A stretch of DNA of 64,000 nt. It comes from JANWHF01 sp036276235. Its GTDB lineage: Bacteria > Planctomycetota > Phycisphaerae > Tepidisphaerales > Tepidisphaeraceae. The notes beneath the pieces are model-generated. The model saw only the letters and a program-made list of their open reading frames with translations. It did no database searches and was not told the origin of the DNA. Shown one piece after another: positions 7,980 through 15,814 of this stretch. The stretch's first letter is position 1. The number at the start of each line of letters is the position of its first letter. The stretch covers positions 7,780 to 71,779 of the forward strand of contig DATBDZ010000403.1 of the NCBI GenBank assembly GCA_036276235.1, given 5' to 3'. The position numbers were made by a program, and so were the translations under genes.

Positions 7980-8651
7980 CTATTTCTGTTCTCCCTTGAT
8001 CGGCCGATACACCACGTTTTTGAACGAGGCATCGGTCGGCTTGTTGCCGTGGCAAAGCTGGAAGCCGATCGGCCCGGAAAGCCGGCCCTTTTCATCGACC
8101 ACGTCGGCGGTCTTTACCCCATTGAGCCACATCTGGATATGGTGGCCCTGCGCTCTGACGTAGTAATGGTTCCATTCATCCTTGTGGAGAATCTGGTCGG
8201 CTTTTTCCTTGGGGTATTTGACGACGTAGCCGCGCCCGTGTTCCTCCCACAGGCAGCCCCAATAGTTGTCGGCCATGTCCACCTGGTAGCCCGGTACATC
8301 ATCAAAGTTGGCGGGCGCGATGCGGATGCAGATGCCGGAGTTGTATCCAACCAGTTTTACGTCGGCGTGCAATTCAAAGTCATCGTAGTTTTTTTCGGTG
8401 TAGGAGTAATGATGTTCCTTTCCGCCGGGTGTGTAACCGTGCAGGATTCCGCCCTCTTCGATTTTCCAGAACTCGGCCTGGTATTTCCAGCCTTCCAGAT
8501 TCTTGCCATTAAAGACAGGGAGCCAGCCATCACCGGCAGGTTGCAGAACCACCGGGTCCGGCGTGGCAGGCGGGTCCGCCGCCAGCAGGGCGCATACGCT
8601 GATTCCCAGCAGGACAAGAATGGCAAAAGATTTCTGGCTGCGAGCAGTCAT
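7980..8651 (-). CDS. Secreted DUF1080 (3-keto-disaccharide hydrolase-like) protein
   Basis: The start ATG at 8651 has AGGAGATC upstream on the minus strand. A signal peptide (residues 1-25) ends in ALLAADPP. The rest is one DUF1080 concanavalin-like domain: WLPVFNGKNLEGWKYQ, FELHADVKLVGYNSGICIR, GYQVDMADN and WNHYYVRAQGHHIQMWLNG are its usual conserved blocks. DUF1080 proteins are abundant in planctomycetes, and some members hydrolyse 3-keto-disaccharides or bind glycans. The 223-residue length is that of a stand-alone domain. The family is certain; the substrate is unknown. Confidence 0.92.
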   Translation of the reverse strand: MTARSQKSFAILVLLGISVCALLAADPPATPDPVVLQPAGDGWLPVFNGKNLEGWKYQAEFWKIEEGGILHGYTPGGKEHHYSYTEKNYDDFELHADVKLVGYNSGICIRIAPANFDDVPGYQVDMADNYWGCLWEEHGRGYVVKYPKEKADQILHKDEWNHYYVRAQGHHIQMWLNGVKTADVVDEKGRLSGPIGFQLCHGNKPTDASFKNVVYRPIKGEQK

Positions 8652-8685
8652 GAAATGATCTCCTGTGGTGGTGAATGATAGCAAT

Positions 8686-8964
8686 TTATCTCGCATTCTT
8701 CGCCGCCAGCCGCAGACGCTGCTGCTCAGAGATGCGGATTGCATCCTCATCAAACTCACCAGTGACTTCCAGTTCTGCGTCGTTGCAGCACCACACGCCG
8801 GCCAGGTCATAGATGAAAACGCCGTAGCCGTACCGGCCGTCATCGTTCCGTTGCTCGGTCTTGCCGGCGATACGACCCAATCGGCCGTTGATCTTGGCCT
8901 TCGCCGGGTCCGCAGTTCGAACGCGAACCATGGCGTGGAACTGAATGGAGGGCATGTCTGCCAT
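8686..8964 (-). CDS. Small Imm31-like protein
   Basis: The 92-residue product, which has no signal peptide, contains MVRVRTADPAKAKINGRLGR, GYGVFIYDL and AELEVTGEFDE. This order (INGxxGxI, YxVxI, a W, then LEVTGE) resembles the Imm31 immunity-protein family found with polymorphic toxins, but no toxin gene is next to it here. It ends 34 bases before the DUF1080 start on the same strand. The identification is tentative; it may simply be a small SH3-like protein. Confidence 0.55.
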   Translation of the reverse strand: MADMPSIQFHAMVRVRTADPAKAKINGRLGRIAGKTEQRNDDGRYGYGVFIYDLAGVWCCNDAELEVTGEFDEDAIRISEQQRLRLAAKNAR

Positions 8965-9059
8965 GTGGATAACGGATCAGCATTCAACGGCTGCCCGGAC
9001 GCCGAGCCGAGTTGAATCACAAGGACCCATCCGTGCGGCCGGTCCTTTGCAGTGCGGGG

Positions 9060-9506
9060 TTATGCGCCGCCGTATGGCAGGTGACGCTCGATCCTCTGCC
9101 ATAGATCGCAGAACACCTTCATTTCTTCCGAGCCTTCGTAAGCCAGGAAGCCCGCACCGTAAACTTGCACGCGCTTCAATTCGCCGCGCAGTCGAAACGA
9201 AAGCGCGGTTGTTGACAGATCGCTGACGCAACGCTCCGCATTGTCCGCCGAGTAGTTTGGAGCAAGCCGGCCAAAACCGCCAACCTCGGCAGCTGCTAGT
9301 AACTCCGCGACATCCGTCTCAGTAAGTTGCGCAGCAAAGGTGCGTTGCTCGCCACGAAACATGTTGTCGACGTTCGCTACTACGGCTGGTTGCGTCGCGG
9401 TCCCGTCCGGTTCCACCACGAACACCCAGGTGGATAGGTCGGTAGCGAAGCCGGGTGAAACCCGTTCGGCGACGATGACTGCGGTGGGCGACGGATCGAG
9501 GGGCAT
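9060..9506 (-). CDS. Hypothetical protein, last gene of a three-gene cassette
   Basis: The 148-residue protein, starting at ATG 9506, has no signal peptide and no recognised domain. It has a strand-rich first half (TWVFVVEPDGTATQP), a helical LTETDVAELLAAAEVGGF in the middle, and a tail LWQRIERHLPYGG. The start lies 19 bases after the stop of the 56-residue membrane protein, which in turn starts 16 bases after the zinc-ribbon membrane protein, so these three are probably one operon. Confidence 0.6.
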   Translation of the reverse strand: MPLDPSPTAVIVAERVSPGFATDLSTWVFVVEPDGTATQPAVVANVDNMFRGEQRTFAAQLTETDVAELLAAAEVGGFGRLAPNYSADNAERCVSDLSTTALSFRLRGELKRVQVYGAGFLAYEGSEEMKVFCDLWQRIERHLPYGGA

Positions 9507-9525
9507 AATCTTTTAGTTTTGCTTG

Positions 9526-9696
9526 CTACACTCCGGCCCAGACAGCGAGCAAGAGTATGCCGCCGAGGACCGCGAAGGCTATCACCACCAGCGCAGCCCA
9601 AGCGCCGAACACTATCGCCAATGCTTTAAGCTTGCCGCCTTTTCGCTCTTGCGGCTTCTCTGGCGTTGCGTAGTCCAGTGGCACCGGCGTCGGCAT
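9526..9696 (-). CDS. 56-residue single-pass membrane protein
   Basis: A short frame from ATG 9696 to TAG at 9526-9528. The peptide begins MPTPVPLDYATPEKPQERKG, followed by one long hydrophobic helix (ALAIVFGAWAALVVIAFAVL and onward) that runs to the C-terminus. A charged cytoplasmic head of about 25 residues with a single transmembrane segment is clear. It lies tightly between two co-directional genes (gaps of 16 and 19 bases), which strongly supports it as coding. Confidence 0.65.
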   Translation of the reverse strand: MPTPVPLDYATPEKPQERKGGKLKALAIVFGAWAALVVIAFAVLGGILLLAVWAGV

Positions 9697-9712
9697 ACCC
9701 GAATATTACCCG

Positions 9713-10300
9713 CTATACTCCGGTCGGCACCGTCCCACATTCCGGGCAGCGGCCTGGCGTAGCTCGGAGGTCGTAGCCGCACGAGGAGCACAGAGACAGA
9801 TTACGCCTGCGCGATTGGCGACGATGTAGCCGCAGCCAGGTCATTGGCAGAGGCGCGAAAACCACCAGGAAAATCCAATATGGTATGCCGACGTTCACGA
9901 CTCTGGTCTGCATCACGTCTGCTCGCGATCCCCAGAAGGGATGTGATCCGACGTACCAATCGGGGCGCAGGTTCGCAGGGAAGCCCTGCAACGGGCCGCT
10001 CGTACCTCGTGGTTGGATCTTCCATCGCCACTGTCCGGGTTGCTCTACCCAGTCCTTGTTGAACTTAGGGTTGTTCGTCTCCGCACCTTCGGACGACCAA
10101 CGCAGAATGCCATCTTGTGACCAAAGCTGCCAATTGAGCCAATACAGATTCTTGCCGTACGGCGAGAGCGACGTATGCTCAATGAACATTTCTTGCCGGA
10201 AGTTAGAGACCCACAGCACGCAGGTCACCACACAGAACAGCGCTGATATGGTCGCCAACCCGTTCCACACGATTTGCCGCAATCGTTTCACGCCGGGCAT
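9713..10300 (-). CDS. Membrane protein with C-terminal planctomycete zinc ribbon
   Basis: Start chosen at ATG 10300 (MPGVKRL). The frame extends to 10417, but that part is Arg-rich and unlikely. One transmembrane segment lies near residues 12-32, then an extracytoplasmic region rich in Trp (LYWLNWQLWSQDGILRW), a second transmembrane segment (IPYWIFLVVFAPLPMTWLRL), and a C-terminal zinc ribbon CSSCGYDLRATPGRCPECG. This last motif is a hallmark of Phycisphaerae-type membrane proteins and is useful taxonomically. The function is unknown. Confidence 0.75.
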   Translation of the reverse strand: MPGVKRLRQIVWNGLATISALFCVVTCVLWVSNFRQEMFIEHTSLSPYGKNLYWLNWQLWSQDGILRWSSEGAETNNPKFNKDWVEQPGQWRWKIQPRGTSGPLQGFPANLRPDWYVGSHPFWGSRADVMQTRVVNVGIPYWIFLVVFAPLPMTWLRLHRRQSRRRNLSLCSSCGYDLRATPGRCPECGTVPTGV

Positions 10301-10422
10301 ACTAACGCGCGTCAACCGGTTTCCATATTCCGGCGACCCCGGCCGGCGGACGGGGCGCAATCGTCGCAGTTTCAGCGACTGCTTCTTCGATTGAGGGCTT
10401 CCCGCAAGTGGGCTCATTCGAC

Positions 10423-10514
10423 GCGCACTGACCGATGCTGCAAGCAGCAGCGGCGTTCAAATGCGTCCACGTTTTCCTGAACGCCTACGCTGCTCGCAGC
10501 GTAGGTCAGTGCGC
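10423..10514. repeat. 92-bp palindromic element
   Basis: GCGCACTGACC (10423-10433) pairs perfectly with GGTCAGTGCGC (10504-10514). Inside, GGCGTTCA pairs with TGAACGC, and GCTGC/GCAGC segments add to the stem. It lies in the leader of the zinc-ribbon membrane gene. No other copy was noticed in the window. Confidence 0.65.
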
Positions 10515-10927
10515 TGTCTTTTAGGCGCCGAAAACGGAGCGGGTGGACCGGCTGCTTCCGTCAACAAGTCGTCCGTTGCCAGTTGTCCGTCATACGGCGG
10601 AGCCGAGTCTTCGAGCGACCGGATGCCCGATTATAAAAAAAAATTTTTGCGCGACGGCGTTGCCCTGCGGTCGACCGCAACTCCTGGCCGCCGTGATAGT
10701 TAACTTAATCCTAACACGCTCCGGTTTTACCGGCGAAAAAATCTTTGGATTTTTATTTTCCAAAGCCTGGTTGGAGATTTTCCTCATCGACATAACTCTT
10801 TATTTTTCAGATACTTGTGCGGCACAAAATCAGAAAAGCGAGCGAAAATCTGTTACTCCTTGAGGCTGCGTCAGTTAGCTGAGCAAAAGGATGACGCCGT
10901 GTCTGTACTATAGAGGAGGTTGTTAAT
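10515..10927. other. Gap without a supported gene
   Basis: No convincing reading frame. The stretch includes an A/T-rich run (AAAAAAAAATTTTT near 10630), a small palindrome CTGCGGTCGACCGCA near 10670, and AT-rich sequence to 10860. A promoter-like CTGTACTATAGAGG near 10903 resembles CTGTACTATATAGG upstream of the YqjD-like gene, but no gene follows it. Confidence 0.4.
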
Positions 10928-11023
10928 GACGAGGGACGAAGGGGCAAAGGGGCGGAGGCACGAAGGCACGAAGGGTCGTCGTTCCGATCTTCGCATTCTT
11001 CGTGGCCCTTCGTGCCCTTGGTG
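10928..11023. repeat. Inverted heptamer-repeat tract (GGGACGAA / CACGAAG)
   Basis: Heptamer units such as GAGGGACGAAGGGGCAAAGG and AGGCACGAAGGCACGAAGG (10928-10974) face their complements CTTCGTGGCCCTTCGTGCCC (10998-11017), so the whole tract can fold on itself. The same unit type returns at 60958-61200. Confidence 0.75.
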
Positions 11024-11123
11024 ATCGCTTGCTGCTGGTCGCGGCAAGCTGCGCGCAACAGGGTGCCGATGTTGCGCGGATTGTTGAAGGATGTTGCGCT
11101 GGACCCCGTTGGCGATTCAGAAA

Positions 11124-11208
11124 GAGATGTCTCACGCAGAGGCGCGGAGGCGCAGAGAAGAATTCAAACTCTGCGCCTCTGCGCCTCTGCGCCTCTGCGT
11201 GAGGTCTC
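11124..11208. repeat. Inverted heptamer-repeat tract (GCAGAGGC)
   Basis: GAGATGTCTCACGCAGAGGC plus GCGGAGGCGCAGAG on the left faces CTCTGCGCCTCTGCGCCTCT plus GCGCCTCTGCGTGAGGTCTC on the right, with a short AT-rich loop. The structure is a long hairpin built of heptamers. A spurious reading frame with many Arg and Glu residues crosses it. Confidence 0.8.
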
Positions 11209-11449
11209 TTCTTCCGTGTCGGGAAACATGCAACAGGAGTGTATGAATCAAGATGATTCAAGATTTGATTCACTTTGTTTCGTCGGCGGTCCACGCCGCG
11301 GGAAACTGCGTTCGGCGTTCCACGTTGCGCTAGGAGAATCCGGGCCCTCGCCCGAGGCTCGTTCCCGGCGTGGCGGTTGGGATGCGGGTATCGAAGGGTT
11401 TCCCCAAACTCTGCGCTAGGCGACCGAGGGGCGGGGATTGCGAAGGTTT

Positions 11450-11487
11450 TCTTCTGGCTCCTGGCTTCTGGCTCCCGGCTTCTTTTC
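11450..11487. repeat. TTCTGGCTCCTGGC short-repeat tract
   Basis: Four to five degenerate octamer units (TTCTGGCTCCTGGCTTCTGG, then CTCCCGGCTTC) just beyond the 3' end of the group II intron remnant. It is of the same general kind as the GAAACC tracts elsewhere in the window. Confidence 0.55.
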
Positions 11488-11559
11488 TTGTCCCATGCAA
11501 CGTGCAACGGGTGTAATCGGTCGCGGTAGGGACGGCGGTTGCCCGCCGCCCCCCGCACG

Positions 11560-11592
11560 GATCCCGGCGTGCAGAATTACCGCACCGGGCTC
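11560..11592 (-). ncRNA. Group II intron domain V-like hairpin
   Basis: Read on the minus strand, GAGCCCGGTGCGGTAATTCT followed by GCACGCCGGGATC forms a stem CCCGG/CCGGG, a two-base CG bulge, an upper UGC/GCA stem and a short loop. It has the AGC triad at positions 2-4, as in intron domain V. The length of 33 bases is within one base of the canonical 34. Confidence 0.65.
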
Positions 11593-11660
11593 TTGCCTCG
11601 GATCAAACGCATGATGATTGCTCGTCACGCGCGGCCCGCTCCGGCTCTTGTTGCAGATCT

Positions 11661-11760
11661 TCAAGGCTGCCTCGCGGCAGCCTTTATTCGGCTCTGTGTC
11701 CGATCAACCTGCTTTGCCGTCGGGCACTCTCTTTGGCCAGGCCCCTTCCCTCCATCCTCT
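11661..11760 (-). pseudogene. N-terminal remnant of the intron-encoded maturase
   Basis: The minus-strand frame reads EDGGKGPGQRECPTAKQVDR then TQSRIKAAARQP and stops. The RTQSR motif next to a Gly/Lys-rich start is what is seen at the beginning of intron-encoded LtrA-type proteins of this class, but the reverse transcriptase and maturase domains that should follow are absent. A short segment matching the region just after the maturase stop leads directly to domain V. Confidence 0.6.
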
Positions 11761-12279
11761 CCGCGGGCAGCGGCGCGCCGCCGTTGTTCGAGGACTTCGC
11801 AGGTACTACGAGCCTGTCCGACTTCCCGCCGCCGTGCATCGCCGTCGTGTCCTTGTGGGTTCACGGCGCGGACCTGTGCCTTAGCGCAGGTCGGTGGCGG
11901 GATCTCCCGGCTTCCGTCGGGGAAACAGAGGTTTCCCCTCGCGAGGTGCTTGCGTGCGTGCATGGGGTCTTCGACCCCGCGGGACCCGAATCGCTCTCGC
12001 GTGGCGAGCGACCGGTGTTGCCTTCGATCTCAGTTGAAAACCTCGGCATCCCGGAGGACACCATTTCGGGGCTCAATGGCCAGCCCGCACGTACCCCTGT
12101 CAACGCTTCGACTGCATCCTTGCGAATGCACCCGCATGACTCGGGGCCGGTGTGGCTCGCTACGCCTTCACCGTATGGAACTCTCATCCACAACACCTCG
12201 CCGGCTTTGGCCGGCGCGCCAACCGGATGGTGCAGAAAACGGTGCGAAAGGATGCATTGGGTCGAGGCCATGTCCGATC

Positions 12280-12309
12280 CTGAAACTTGAAACCCGAAAC
12301 CTGAAACCC
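12280..12309. repeat. GAAACC short-repeat tract upstream of purB
   Basis: TGAAACTTGAAACCCGAAAC followed by CTGAAACCCC, ending about 65 bases before the purB start. Same unit as the tracts at 4429-4530 and 34318-34350. Confidence 0.7.
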
Positions 12310-12374
12310 CTTAGCAAGCTTCGCTTTGCCGATCGTCTTTCCCGCTTGGCCCCCCGCCTCTACAATCGCGCGGG

Positions 12375-13811
12375 ATGGCTCATGACATTTATGAATCTCC
12401 TTTGGTGACGCGAAACGCCAGCGCGCAGATGCTGCGGCTGTTTTCGCCTCTGCATAAGTTTGGGCTCTGGCGGCGGCTTTGGCTGGAGCTGGCGCGCTGC
12501 GAGAGGGAATTGGGGATCACGGATAAATCGGGCGCGGCGCGGATCAGTGAGCAGGCGATCGCGCAGATGCAGGGGCATCTGGATGATATCGATTTTGCCA
12601 GAGCCGCCGATTGGGAGAAGCGGCTGCGGCATGATGTGATGGCGCATGTGCACACGTTCGAGGAAGCCGCCCCGGCGGCCAAGGGGATCATTCACCTGGG
12701 GGCGACCTCGCAATATGTAGTGGACAATGCGGATCTGATCATCATGCGCGATGCGATGAAGCTCGTCGCGCAGCGCCTGGCGGCGGCGATCGTGGCGCTG
12801 GGCGAGTTTGCGATGAAGTGGAAGGATTTGCCGACGCTGGGGTATACGCATTTTCAGCCGGCGCAGCTGACGACCGTCGGTAAGCGCGCGACGCTTTGGG
12901 CGCAGGATCTGGTGATCGATCTGGAGGAGATCGAGCATCGAATCGCCACGCTGCGATTTCGCGGTGTGAAAGGGACGACCGGAACGCAGGCGTCGTTTCT
13001 GGGATTGTTTGAGGGAGATCATGCGAAGGTCGAGCAGTTGGATCGGATGGTGACGGCGCGGTTTGGGTTTGCGGAATCGTTTGCCGTCACGGGGCAGACT
13101 TATCCGCGGAAGATCGATGCGCAGATTGTGGGGAGCCTGGCGGGGATAGCCGCCAGCGTGCATAAGTTTTGTAATGACATTCGGCTGCTGGCGGGGTTGA
13201 AGCAGATGGAGGAGCCGTTTGAGAAGGAGCAGGTGGGCTCGAGCGCGATGGCGTACAAGCGCAATCCGATGCGCTGCGAACGGGCGACGGGATTGGCCCG
13301 GTTTGCCATTAGTTTGGCCAGTTCACCCCTTCAGACGGCGGCCGAGCAATGGTTTGAGCGGACGCTGGATGATTCATCTAACAAGCGGCTGGCGATTCCG
13401 GAGCCATTTTTGGCAATTGATGGATGCTTGCAGATTGTGATCGATGTGGCGCGCGGGTTGGAGGTTTATCCAAAGACGATTGAGGCGGCGGTGCGAAGCG
13501 AGCTGCCGTTCATGGCAACCGAGGAGATTCTGCTCGCCGGCGGCGATCGCCAGGAGCAGCATGAGCGGATTCGTCAGCATTCGCAGGAAGCGGCGCGGCA
13601 AGTAAAGATGCACGGGAAGTCCAACGATCTGCTGGATCGGCTTAAGGGGGATGCAGCTTTTGCAGGCGTTCGATTTGAAGAGGTGCTTGAGCCGAGCCGG
13701 TTTATTGGCCGGGCACCGCAGCAGGTGGAAGCATTTGTAAAGGGGGTGGTTGATCCGGTGGCCGATCGGTATCGTCAGGCAAGCAGACAAAGTATTGAAT
13801 TGAAGGTTTAG
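12375..13811 (+). CDS. purB: Adenylosuccinate lyase
   Basis: Catalyses two steps of purine synthesis: SAICAR to AICAR, and adenylosuccinate to AMP, releasing fumarate. The 478-residue protein begins MAHDIYESPLVTRNASAQM. It belongs to the fumarase/aspartase superfamily: HLGATSQYVVDNADL (near residue 112), GYTHFQPAQLTTVGKR (near 156) and the signature loop GSSAMAYKRNPMRCE (near 290), close to the SSAMPYKRNPMR of the eukaryotic-type ADSL subfamily, which also fits the length. The loop has Ala where Pro is common. It stands alone, with a GAAACC tract and the intron remnant upstream. Confidence 0.95.
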   Translation: MAHDIYESPLVTRNASAQMLRLFSPLHKFGLWRRLWLELARCERELGITDKSGAARISEQAIAQMQGHLDDIDFARAADWEKRLRHDVMAHVHTFEEAAPAAKGIIHLGATSQYVVDNADLIIMRDAMKLVAQRLAAAIVALGEFAMKWKDLPTLGYTHFQPAQLTTVGKRATLWAQDLVIDLEEIEHRIATLRFRGVKGTTGTQASFLGLFEGDHAKVEQLDRMVTARFGFAESFAVTGQTYPRKIDAQIVGSLAGIAASVHKFCNDIRLLAGLKQMEEPFEKEQVGSSAMAYKRNPMRCERATGLARFAISLASSPLQTAAEQWFERTLDDSSNKRLAIPEPFLAIDGCLQIVIDVARGLEVYPKTIEAAVRSELPFMATEEILLAGGDRQEQHERIRQHSQEAARQVKMHGKSNDLLDRLKGDAAFAGVRFEEVLEPSRFIGRAPQQVEAFVKGVVDPVADRYRQASRQSIELKV

Positions 13812-13967
13812 CGGCCGATTCGGTTGAGTCCGCCCCACTTGATTCGGCTCCGAAGTTAACATGCCATTAGCGCAAAATCTGCCAAGAATCAAATTGTGCT
13901 GGCGAGGATTATCGGGTAGACTCCCCACGGCCGTACAGTGCGCATCCCTTGTATCGATTGCGTATTG

Positions 13968-13998
13968 TTGCTGTGGGCGGCGTTGCAGGCGCTATAGA
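13968..13998 (+). promoter_or_regulatory. Possible promoter of the PEP-CTERM gene
   Basis: TTGCTG (13968-13973), 19 bases, then TATAGA (13993-13998), 194 bases before the start codon. The spacing is wide and this is only a sequence match. The remaining 13812-14191 gap includes a CAGTTGAACTG palindrome followed by a T-rich run near 14030-14055, perhaps part of the leader. Confidence 0.25.
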
Positions 13999-14191
13999 AT
14001 GCAGATTCAGTGGTTGGAGGCCAGTTGAACTGCCGCCTTTGCCTGTTTTTTTTGTTGATGCGATGGGACGGCCAGAGTAGTTTTAGAAGTGGGCTAAGGG
14101 TGAAATCCTTGGCATTTCCAGCGGGCTGTGTGGCTGCGGGAAATCACTTCCGGCGAGAAAATGCGATGTATTGCCCCGGAGGGACTTTAAG

Positions 14192-15607
14192 ATGAGCGGA
14201 AAAATGCGCAAAAAGCGAGTTGGCCTGCTCGCGGGGGGATTGTGCCTAGGCATGATCCTGTCCAACGTGGGTCACTCGACTGTTAAAGCGGCGACGCCCC
14301 AGTTTTTTGACTGGAGTGTGCCGGCTGAATCGGGCGGGGCGAATTACACGCCGGCTCCTTTCCTTGATGACACTAACTTTGCGTCGGTCGATGCATTCCT
14401 CGCGGCACGCGCCGCCAATCCTGCGAATTTGCTCGCGGTGAAAGTGGTTTCGCCGCTGAAAAGCGCAGGCGCGAAGGCGATTTTCAACAAGTACAAAATC
14501 AATTACGTCTTCGCTGACTTTGAAAGCACGACCGCGCTGGCGAATACTCAGACTCTTGTCACGACTGTCAAAGCCTCTTCCAAATCGGGTGCGGCGTTCA
14601 TCGGCGACTTCAGCATGGCGCCGTTGAGCAGCGACCCGACCCGCCCCAGCGGACTGGGCAGTACGACGCCCGTCGCCAGCGGTAAGCATTCGCTCTTTAC
14701 GCCATCGCAATATCAGCAGGCGAAAGTGAACATGGCCAATCCCGCGCTGTACCCCGGCGCCCCGGATTTCCGCAATCTGGCTGACGGCAATGCGCCGACC
14801 GCCCCCAACATTCGGTCTTCGCTGTTTGTTCTGCCGATCCAGCGGCTTTCGCTCACGAAGCAGGCTCTTCCCTCGGGGCAGAAGTTGATTCCGTGGGTCA
14901 GCCGTTTCAATAACTGGGGCAACAGCGGCTTGGATACGGACCACAATGCGGCCGACGGTTATTCGTTCGTGCAGGCAGCCGCCAACCCCGCGAATGGCCA
15001 GCTTCTGTCGCGCGGCGACTTTGAAGCACAGATCCTTCACTACCGCATGCGCGGCGCCGATTCAGTCAGCCTGTTCAACTACAGCAATCCCCCTTCGAGC
15101 GTGGTCGGTTATACCAGTTCGACGGAACGTTCGGATGCGCTGACCGGCTGGAATCAAAGTGCGGCTGCCGCCGTGTTCAATCGCGGGCACTATGCGCTTG
15201 CCAACCAAGGCACCACGGCAATCGTCAATCCGTTTGTTCAAGTGAGCAGCGAATCGGTGGGTGTGCTCTGGTCGGGCGTCTACGACACGACCGGCACGAC
15301 TCGGCAATTGGTCGTGTTGATCAGCAATTTGGGCACCAAGAACCAGGTGATCGACATTCCAAAAGTTGGCGGCATCCCAACGTTCGAGACGTCAATCCCG
15401 ACCAACGGGCATGACGACTACGCCATTAATGCCGGCGAGCATCGGATTGTGACGTTCAATCTGAAGGGCGGAAAGTGGATGGTTGCCAGCGACGTTGCCG
15501 CCTTCACGGACAACAACCGTAATGGTGTCGGCGTCCCCGAGCCGGCTTCGATCGGGCTTCTGGCGGTTGGCGGAGCGGGAATGCTCCTCCGTCGCCGTCG
15601 CCGATAA
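14192..15607 (+). CDS. PEP-CTERM sorted exported protein
   Basis: The 471-residue protein starts at ATG 14192, with GGAGGG nine bases upstream. Residues 1-30 form a signal peptide (basic MSGKMRKKRVG, then LLAGGLCLGMILSN). The C-terminus has a classic PEP-CTERM signal: VPEPASIGLLAVGGAGMLL, then a run of Arg, which is recognised by an exosortase and anchors or exports the protein. The mature region of about 410 residues has no recognised domain. It is rich in Asn, Ser and Ala and begins TPQFFDWSVPAESGG. It could be a surface or matrix protein. A strong terminator follows. Confidence 0.85.
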   Translation: MSGKMRKKRVGLLAGGLCLGMILSNVGHSTVKAATPQFFDWSVPAESGGANYTPAPFLDDTNFASVDAFLAARAANPANLLAVKVVSPLKSAGAKAIFNKYKINYVFADFESTTALANTQTLVTTVKASSKSGAAFIGDFSMAPLSSDPTRPSGLGSTTPVASGKHSLFTPSQYQQAKVNMANPALYPGAPDFRNLADGNAPTAPNIRSSLFVLPIQRLSLTKQALPSGQKLIPWVSRFNNWGNSGLDTDHNAADGYSFVQAAANPANGQLLSRGDFEAQILHYRMRGADSVSLFNYSNPPSSVVGYTSSTERSDALTGWNQSAAAAVFNRGHYALANQGTTAIVNPFVQVSSESVGVLWSGVYDTTGTTRQLVVLISNLGTKNQVIDIPKVGGIPTFETSIPTNGHDDYAINAGEHRIVTFNLKGGKWMVASDVAAFTDNNRNGVGVPEPASIGLLAVGGAGMLLRRRRR

Positions 15608-15634
15608 TATCAGTGACAACAAATTAGAACTGAG

Positions 15635-15669
15635 ACAGGCCGCCCCCTCCGGGCGGCCTGTTCTTTTTC
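15635..15669 (+). terminator. Rho-independent terminator of the PEP-CTERM gene
   Basis: ACAGGCCGCCC (15635-15645) pairs with GGGCGGCCTGT (15651-15661) and is followed by TCTTTTTC. It lies 27 bases after the stop codon. Confidence 0.9.
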
Positions 15670-15814
15670 TGCCGCGCGCGGCGGAGAATGAATCGCGCGA
15701 TCCACGACATATCCGGGTGAAGCCCCCTATCCCGCAAGGCCGACATTACAGGTAGCGGACCCAGTGTCTTGACCAGATCTTCATGGCCGCTAAGGACCCT
15801 GGAGAGCGGGAATT

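Larger units (their letters stand above)
11526..12225 (-). mobile_element. Group II intron remnant lacking its reverse transcriptase
   Basis: On the minus strand this about 700-base stretch has the landmarks, in order, of the intron class whose RNA surrounds LtrA-type maturases: GAAGGCGTAGCGAGCCACAC, GAAGCGTTGACAGGGGTACG, TGCGGGCTGGCCATTGAGCC, GCCGAGGTTTTCAACTGAGA, then GGGAAGTCGGACAGGCTCGT and GGATGGAGGGAAGGGGCCTG. A domain V-like hairpin lies at 11560-11592, followed by a domain VI-like hairpin (GGGCGGCGGGCAACCGCCGT) and CCCTAC at the 3' end. Only about 100 bases separate the maturase start region from domain V, so the roughly 1.3-kb reverse transcriptase is missing. I matched these landmarks from memory of the family; the 5' boundary is approximate. 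Confidence 0.75.

Noticed and set aside
10923..11558. Minus-strand frame of 211 codons over the heptamer tracts
   Set aside because: Its sequence (RPHAEAQRRRGAEFEF and similar) comes from repeat DNA and the intron end; typical false gene.
11733..12290. Plus-strand frame of 185 codons (RMHPHDSGPVWLATPSPYGT)
   Set aside because: It is antisense to the group II intron-like RNA; proteins of this kind in databases are, to my knowledge, translations of such introns.
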